Shown: one piece after another, positions 56,078-64,000 of the stretch
Layout: each line of letters begins with the position of its first letter
How positions within the stretch are numbered: position 1 is the stretch's first letter
Source of the DNA: Septoria linicola
Taxonomy: Eukaryota; Ascomycota; Dothideomycetes; Mycosphaerellales; Mycosphaerellaceae
Direction of reading: 5' to 3'
Length of the DNA stretch: 64,000 nt
NCBI GenBank assembly: GCA_024114885.1
Contig: CP099420.1
Location: forward strand, 124,001-188,000
Notes under the pieces: model-generated
What the model was told of the DNA's origin: nothing
What the model saw: only the letters and a program-made list of their open reading frames with translations
Databases searched by the model: none
Program-made: the position numbers and the translations under genes

Positions 56078-58824
56078 TAGTAATATAGCGCTTTAAATTA
56101 TTCGTTCTAACTATAGTATAGAAATAATACTCGCTATAGATACTTATTATAAGGTTCGATAAGCGATCTATAATATAGAGAATAAGTAGATCGTATATAA
56201 GAGTAGAGAGCTATTACTACTACTAGAATTTAACTAGTATTTCAAGTATAGAATAAGTAAGATAAACTAGCGTATTAAGGCGTAGTAGAACTAATAAGCG
56301 CCTATCTTATTACTATAGAGATCCTACTTCTATAAGATATATAGAGCGTTACTCTATTAAGAAGATTCGCTCGTAGATAGGATTACTTTCTTAGCGATCT
56401 ATATACTAATAATACGTACTATAGTTATAGAGTTTATATATATATAGAATAATTATAGTATACGTAATTAATATAAGGAACGATTATATTCTATTCTAGG
56501 CATTCTATATATATTACGCTATTATCCTATACTAAGCAGCTATACTTACTAATCTATACTACTACCTAATAGGGTACTAGATAATATAGAGTAGAACCTC
56601 GTAGGATTTAGTTCGTACTCGATAGTACTCGCTACTATAACTCGCTAACTAAATAGTAGATCTTAAAGCCTATCTACCTAAAGAGACTCTTTAATAGTAT
56701 ACGTCTACTCTATATAAATATAACGTCTTTTTACCTATCGATAGTAGTACGTATAACGACGATAGTAAGCGCCTTTATAAGTTTACTTATAAACGCTTAC
56801 GCTCTCTTATCTATAAACATATTATATCCGAATAATAGTTAATACTATACGAGCTTAAAAAGCTACTAGTAGTACGCTAATAGATCCCTTTACGATAGAT
56901 ATAAGATATATTTAACGCGTCTAATAGCTAGCTAATTACTAACGATAATACTAGAGTAATAGAGTTTATAACCGATCTACCTCTAGTAAATAGTATAGAT
57001 TAGCGTAGTAAATTTAGTTATATACTCTACTCTACGAGTTAGCGTACGAGACTTAGCGAGTATATACTTTCGATATTATATCGTCCTTCCTTACCTTTCT
57101 CTTTCCTACTACGTTATCTTATATATACTATATCTTTTACTATAATTATAGCCGATATTAAGGTACTACTCTAGGATCTATATTATCTATAGATAGGTAA
57201 ATAATATAGTACTAGTATATTTAAAGGCTACGCTTTCTATAGTACCTACTATATAAGAAACCCTAATCCGCTAACTAAGTAGTTTATCTACGAGACTACG
57301 GCTATACCGATAGTATCTACGAGTCGCTCTACGAGTATCGTTCCTATAGCTCCTATAGCTCCTACCTATTAGTCGTTTAGTTTAATTCTATAGTATACTA
57401 ACGCTATATATAATATTACGAACTAGAGATATAGACTAAGGCCTACTCCTAATACTAGATCGATATCTCTATTATAACGACTATTATCTATACCTCTACT
57501 ATAGCTAGAAGCTATTAAATAACGTACTCTAACGCTAGTTATTACCTTTAACTATATCTATAAAGTATAGACGTAATACGTTATATTCTAATAAACTAGG
57601 ACGAAGAATATATAGAAGTATAGTAAGCTATAATACTACTAGAGTATTAGTAACGTCTTTATAAACACTATATTCGATATATAGCGTAGCGATTAGTTAG
57701 ATAACTTCGTCCTCTATCGTTTCGGTATAGATAATCTATCTTATTATCTAATCTAGGAACTAGACGATTATAAAGAATATATATTCTTTATATAGTTTAA
57801 TAAATTATAGGTTCTATAGAGGATCTCTAATACTACTATTAAGAGGCCTAAGGAATAAGGTATTAGAATAGTTATAGAGGTATTTAAGTAGCTAAAGGCG
57901 AAGGTAGTAGATACTTAAATATACCTTATTAAGCTTCTTATCTATAAAGAGACGCTAATACTATAACTAAAGCTACTAAAGTAGGTAAAGAATAAGTAAA
58001 AGAATCGAGAGAGTACTATTATAAGTAAAGTAGCGAGTACTTTATTAGCTATCTTTAAGAGTATTAAATAGAATAATAAGCCTACTATTAAGTAAGAAAA
58101 GCCTACGTAGTAGGTATACGTATCTAACCGTTATACTATACCTAAAATAATAGATTTATTATACGACGAGTCCTCTACGAGTATAGCTAAATATAGAGAG
58201 TCTAATTTATAATAGACCTCGTAGGCTCTTAAGTAGATTAAATAATAGGATACTATTTATACGTCTACTAAGCTTACCGAGCCTACTAAGCCTATATAAT
58301 AGTAATAATATAATAAATAGACTACTATAGAGCTAGCGTAACTAACGCTATCTAAATAGCTAGTCTAATAAATAGTAAAGCTATTACTAAAGCGATAGAA
58401 GAAGCTATAGGTAGAGTATACTAGTAGAGTAACGAAGAGTAGTAGCAAATAGTACTCGCTATAGACTCGTAGAGTAAATACTAGTTAAATTATAGCCTAA
58501 AGAAGATAGGATTAGAGAAATTAGTATACTAGGATAGAATAAGAGTAGATATTAGTTTTTATACTCGTAGTAACTCGTAGTTCGATTACTTATAAACTCG
58601 CTATACTAACTAGACTATAATAGGCTTAAGAATGTCCTCCTTTAGCTATATAGCCTTCTATAGACTCTATACGTCGCGAGCCTTACTATTAGCCTCTACC
58701 TTAAGCTAGTTAATCTAGCTATTTATCGTTCCTATAGTACCGTCTATCCTATTAAGCCTATCCTCTAATACCTTTATATAGACACGGAGCTTCTCTAACT
58801 CGCTAGACTCGCTACTAGACTCGC
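56078..58824 (+). mobile_element. Integrase-core (DDE) element relic, 3' part
   Basis: Continues the frame of 48,886-49,773 once copy B and one CGCTA are removed. The second half of the integrase domain is readable: IIRSNYSIE (the expected Asp codon is AAC at 56109-56111), RIK then two stops (the expected Glu codon is AAG at 56277-56279), and LAIYILIIRTIVIEFI. About 2 kb of further RIPed coding sequence follows, including a charged helical part near 57,890-58,080. The end is cut by Copia copy C at 58,825. Both altered catalytic codons are G-to-A changes, as RIP would cause. Confidence 0.68.
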
Positions 58825-59102
58825 TGTTAAGAATGTATCCTAGATAGTTAGTCTAGATATAGACTTCTAAGCATGGTTCTAGATACCTAAGGCATCTACC
58901 TAAGGCTTAGTAAGAGGTATATCTTGCTTCTCTTTCTTCTCTTCTTAGATAACTAACAAAATCAACTTTATATTTAGTTCCTAGTATATTACTACTATAC
59001 TATATATATAAGTTAGTTCAAGATTAATCCCCTATTCTTCTTTACTACGCTATACTCTCCTTAATATTATATAGTATCTATAAACGCCCTCCACTTTTAA
59101 TA
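58825..59102 (+). repeat. 5' LTR of Copia copy C
   Basis: 278 bp from TGTTAAGAATG to CTTTTAATA. This copy preserves the original TG start of the LTR, which fixes the ends for all copies. Followed by the same primer-binding sequence as copy B. Confidence 0.93.
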
Positions 59103-62100
59103 GGTTATAAGCCCGGGTTTGTGCACTAAATAGGAGTAACCTATATTAGTATAGGTTACTTATATCCCTTATAGTTTATAGAAAACATTTAGAGCCTAGA
59201 AGTTTCCCTAACTATATTACTAACGAAGCTAGTTTGCACCTAGTAGTATATAAGTTAGTAAAGATCTCTATAAGACAGTAGTATGTTTCTACTTTATTAA
59301 TACCTGCCTAGTTCTCTACTATTGTACCTAGTATTACTAGAGTTAGAAGAGGCTACTTAGCCTTCCTACTACCTAGTAATAGAAACTCTACTAAGAGAGA
59401 AAGATCTAAGTCTTAGTAATTTCCTAAATACGAGGAATCCCTATCCCTTAGAGCTAGTCTCCCTACTATAAGAAATTACCCTTCTCTAGAATCCTTAGCT
59501 AGTCTAAAGTATTCTACTAATTATTTATTCTATTTACCTATTTCTATAATAGACTAAGAGGACAAGAAGAGCTAAAGGATTCTAATCCTAGACAGAACTA
59601 ACTAGAAGAGATAGTTTAAGCTATAGATAGATAAGCTAGAAGGAAAGGACTAGTTCTAGGTAATTAGCTAACTAATTATTAGAGGGAACCTATACATAGT
59701 TTAGTAGGACACTAGTCTTTAGATATATATTACTTAGAATCAACACTTCTTAAAAGATAATATAGTATATAGGTTTAGTATTAGATACAGTATTAGTAAA
59801 GATAATAAGATAGAGCTAGAGACATAGTATATTACTATACTAGTAGCTAAGATATAGGTGATTCTCTAGAACAAGTATAATAGAGTCCTAAAGTCCTATA
59901 CTATAGGTCTGATTAAGCAGTTTATTATATTTAGGATATTACCTAATAAGACAATTAGGGAAGCATAGAGATACCTTAGAGGCCTAAGTAAGAGGATTAC
60001 TAAGATTAATCCTTAGGAAGCCTACTACTAGAGCTAAGAGAAAAGGCTAAAACATCTCCTATAGTCCCTACCTATATTATACTAAGTAGCTAAGGATACT
60101 ATTATAACCTAACTATCCTTAGATATAGATACTGTTCTCCTTCTACTTAAGTCTTAAGAGGTAAGAGATAATCTAGATAAGATAGACATAGGTCTAGCTA
60201 TATTCTATTCTAGGCAGCTCTACTAAGGAAAGTCCTTACTAATATACTAGCTCTATAAGAAAGGGAAGTACTAGTTAAAGGATTGTCCTAACCTCCCTAC
60301 TACTAAGGAACTATCCTAGTAGAGAAATAGTACTAAGAACTAGAAGGACCCTTAGGGATCATTCCTTAGAAGGAGAGTTAGAAGATTCCCTTTACTAAGA
60401 AATACTAGATATATTAAGAAAGCTATCTACAAGTCATTATTATATAATAAGCTAAAGAAGGTTATCTAGAAAAATAGGCAAGTAGCTTCAAAGGATAGAA
60501 AAGTCTAGAAAGCTTCTAAAGAAAGGATTTTTAGCCTAGGAGTCTAGTTCTAGTTCTGATTCTAGAACTTACTCTAGTTCTAGAAGTAATAATAATTCCT
60601 TATTAGAAGATAATAACTAAGATAAGTTAGCCTATTCTATAATTAAGGCTAAAGGCAAGTTGTTACTTTAAGAATAGCTCTTAGATTCCTATACCTTATC
60701 CTATATAACTAACTAACTATTTTTCTTTAGATTAGTAAAGCTACTAAGGAAGAAAGTATAGATTAAGGTAGGAGGAGGATACCTCTATATAACCTACTCT
60801 AGACTAGTATAGATAAAGGGAATCTTAGGAGGAGAAGTTCTACTTAATAGGGTACTATTTGTTCCTAATCTTAGAGTAAATCTTATATTATAGGATTAGT
60901 TTAGTAAGCAATTTAGAGTCTAGAAGCCTGATTTCACTCTTACCTCCCTAGATAGCTAAACAGTTATAAAGACCAAGCTAGTTAGAGGTGTTCTATTTAT
61001 TAGTAAGATATTACCTCTTCTATAGGAAAAGTTATATTACTTACTATATAATCCTATAGAGGTTAATAATGCCTATACTACCCTATTAGAGAAGGATCTA
61101 AAATAGTAGGAGCTATAGTATAGAAGATTTATATACTTTAGAAGAGGGTTACTCTTAAACCTTTATAAAGTTACTAATCTAAAGGAAAGAATTCTAATTC
61201 CTAACTAGGAAGAGTATAAGTATAGGATCTATATAATAGGTAAGATAAAGAAACACCTAGGTAAGTCTATTAAGAGAAGACCTAAAAGATTAGCTCTTAT
61301 ATTAGTAGATATCTATAGACTATTACTATTATTAGTAAAAGGTTTTATATAGTAGCTTAAGATTATTAATAACTTCTTAAGAAAGAAATAGGTATTTCTA
61401 CTTAAGGCTAGATCAAATGCACTAACTACTCTTTAGAACTAGAGGATCAAGGCAGAAAGGCAGTTAGTAGCACTCCTTAAGTCTATAAGAGCTAACAATG
61501 CTAGAGAGATTACTACTTTAATTAAATAGTAGGAGAAGGACTTTAGAATTACTCTTAAGCTAACTAAGGCCTATAATTCACTCTAGAATAGAGTAGTTAA
61601 GAGGTCTATCTAAATATTAGAGGCCTCTATTAGAGTAATACTTAAAGAAAGTAAGATACCTATTAAGTTTTAGCTAGAAGCTCTTAAAGTATAGGTGTAT
61701 ATAAGGAACAAGCTTCTAAATAGACCTAATATTAAGGGATTCAAGCTCTTATCTAATAAAGCTTTTAATAAGATCAAACTAATAGTCTCCTACCTTAAGG
61801 TATAGGGATATAGAGCTATAGTATATATAGATATAAGAGTATAGCCTTAGTAGGTAAGGAGTAATAAACTAATAAACAGAGGAAAGGATACTATGTTTGT
61901 TAGATACTATAATAATATAGTAAAGGTATAGAAGTTCTAGGAGCTAGATATAAAGGCTATTAAGTAGTATACTAATATAATCTTCTTTAAAGATAAGCTA
62001 GATAGAGAATTGGACTTGAATATTAAGATTAAGAATCTCTCTAGTTTAGCTCTAGAAAGAAGACCTATTAGAAGGCTAAGAACTATTAGCTAGCCTACTC

Positions 62101-64000
62101 TATAAGCTAGTAGGAGTACCCTAGGTGCTCCTAGTCTAGGCTAGTAGAAGCCTCCTCCTCCTTAGCTATTAGTATAGGTTTAGGAAGGAAAGAAACTCTT
62201 TATATAACTTCCACCTCTACTAGAAGATATAGGAGAGTATAGAAAATTCCTAGACTAAGAGAAAGTTAAGAAAGAATCTAAGAATTCTATCTAAGAAACT
62301 ATAGAGGTAGATTAGGAGTAGATAGCTCTAAGGCAAACTCTTAGAAAGAGGAAAGCATCTTAAGAACTTAATAGATTTAACTAGAAGCTGAAGCTAATTA
62401 GGCTTAAGCTAGATTAGAATAGTTAGCTAGACAAAGAAATGTTTCTAGAGTATTAGGCTTTCTTCTTAGCTATAAGCTCTATTAACCTAGGTATCTTATA
62501 GGACCTAGAATTCTTAGAGGAAGTTAAAGAGATTACATTCTTAGCTACTAAAGAAGTAGGAATGCATAAATAGGAGGTTCTAATCCTAAGGAACTATAAG
62601 GAAGTAGTAAGTAATCCTAAGTAGGGTTATCTCTAGTAAGAAGCTATTTAGAAGGAGCTAGATATACTTATAAGTAATAATACCTAGACTATAGTAGTCC
62701 TATTAAAAGGGGCTAACCTAGTTACCTTAAGATAGATCTTTGATATTAAGAGAAAGCTTAGTAGAGCTATTAAAAAGTTTAAGGTAAGACTAGTTATAAG
62801 AGGGTTCTCCTAAAAGTATAGAGTAGACTATATAGAGACTTTTGCCTCTATAGTTAGGTAGGATACTCTAAGAGGATTCATAGCTATAGTCTATAAGAAG
62901 GACCTAGTTCTATACTAAGTGGATATGAACAATATATTTATAGAGAGTACCCTATATAAGGACATCTATATAATCCTACTACTAGGTGTTAACCTACTAA
63001 CTAGTATAGTCTTATAAGTTCTAAGGAGTCTCTATAGGCTAAAGTAAGCTATAAGAGACTAGAATTAGCTATATATATTAAAGCTAAAAGGAATAGGATT
63101 TAGACAATTAGAGGTAGACCTATATTTTCTAATCTATAAGAAAAGGAAAGACCTAATAATCCTAATCTATATTAATAATATACCTATTACTATAGAGAGA
63201 CTAGAAGATGTCCTCTAGTTCAAAGACTAACTTAGTAAGGTCTTTAAGATTAAAGATCTTAGAGAACTAGACAAGATTCTTAGAATAAGACTAATAAGAA
63301 ACAGATAGTAAGGCTAGCTAAAACTTGACTAGAAGCACTATATCTAAGAGAACCTAGCTAAGATAGGAATAGGTTAAGAGACTATATTACTAACTCTTTT
63401 ACTAATAGACAGCTATAAAAGTCTAAAGCCTACTAGACTAAATAATAAAAGGTATAATAAATAGGAGTACTAATCTATTATTAGAATATAGATATAGCTT
63501 ATAACTGTTATAAGACTAGACATTTTATTTACCCTTAGAAGATTAAGCTCCTATATTAGTAATCTAATAGTAGGACATATAAAGGCTCTAAAGAAGCTAA
63601 CTAGATACCTGAGATCAAACCTAGACCTTAGTCTAAGATACTTAAGGAATAGTTAAGGCTTTCTTACTAGATATGTAGACTCTAACTATATAATAGACAA
63701 GACTAATAGAGTCTTAATCCTTAGATATATCTTCTTCCTTTATAGTATACCAATCTCCTAGATAAGTAAGAAGTAGAAATCTATAGCTATATCTATAATA
63801 GAAGCTAAATATATAGCTATAGGTGTATATACAAAACAGTTATAGTTCCTTAGTACTCTTTTAAGAGAGCTTAGATACCTAGAGTTAGTAGGAGAATGTT
63901 CTTACTAACTAAGGATCCTTAGTAACTAGGAAACTGTTACTAGAATTAGGCTAATTTAGCTAAAAGGTAATAACTAAGCTACCTTTACTCTAGTTAAGGA
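58825..64000 (+). mobile_element. Ty1/Copia LTR retrotransposon, copy C (RIPed, truncated by window end)
   Basis: Close relative of copy B from the LTR through gag, integrase, reverse transcriptase and into RNase H, where the window ends. The sequences can be aligned by eye without sizeable indels, with most differences being TG/CA versus TA. The 5-bp site before the LTR is CTCGC (58820-58824); its partner is outside the window. Confidence 0.92.

Overview
The window is nuclear DNA of a filamentous ascomycete, most likely a dothideomycete. Short GT-AG introns of about 45-65 bp, fungal gene families and two AT-rich flanks with the signature of repeat-induced point mutation (RIP) point there. 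The flanks are almost free of CpA/TpG, are full of TpA, and have no intact reading frames. They enclose an ordinary-composition gene island of about 44 kb (roughly 4,510-48,885).

Left flank (1-4,510): an outward-pointing, RIP-destroyed Ty1/Copia retrotransposon on the minus strand, then about 0.7 kb of unidentified RIPed DNA. Right flank (48,886-64,000): a relic DDE/integrase-core element cut in two by a complete Copia copy of 6,299 bp (278-bp LTRs, 5-bp target duplication CGCTA). A third Copia copy follows and runs off the window.

The island begins with APN2 (minus) and APC5 (plus), a pair that classically borders the mating-type locus of Pezizomycotina. No MAT gene is visible. Next come three decayed accessory genes (HET-domain, APH-like kinase, coiled-coil; 10.2-14.5 kb) and an unrecognised protein with three copies of a domain ending in YGxxADERG. 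After these are CIA30 (complex I assembly) divergent from a RIM2-type mitochondrial pyrimidine nucleotide carrier, then a ComEC-like metallo-beta-lactamase-fold protein divergent from a giant 2,127-residue beta-module/Ig-filamin protein. REV3 (DNA polymerase zeta), a secreted GH31 alpha-glucosidase with an inserted CBM20-like domain, and a GPI-anchored protein with four CFEM-like cysteine modules follow. CMS1 and VMA22 form a tight divergent pair. A disrupted tRNA-like locus and a family-1 glycosyltransferase end the island.

Most of the island is housekeeping: DNA repair (APN2, REV3), cell cycle (APC5), mitochondria (CIA30, RIM2), ribosome assembly (CMS1) and V-ATPase assembly (VMA22). The most unusual content is the divergent MBL/giant-protein pair at 20.5-29.95 kb, the triple-repeat protein at 15.1-16.4 kb, the multi-CFEM protein, and the domain insertion in the alpha-glucosidase. 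Exon structures were worked out by hand from splice consensus and frame continuity. Family assignments rest on recognised motifs, not on database searches.
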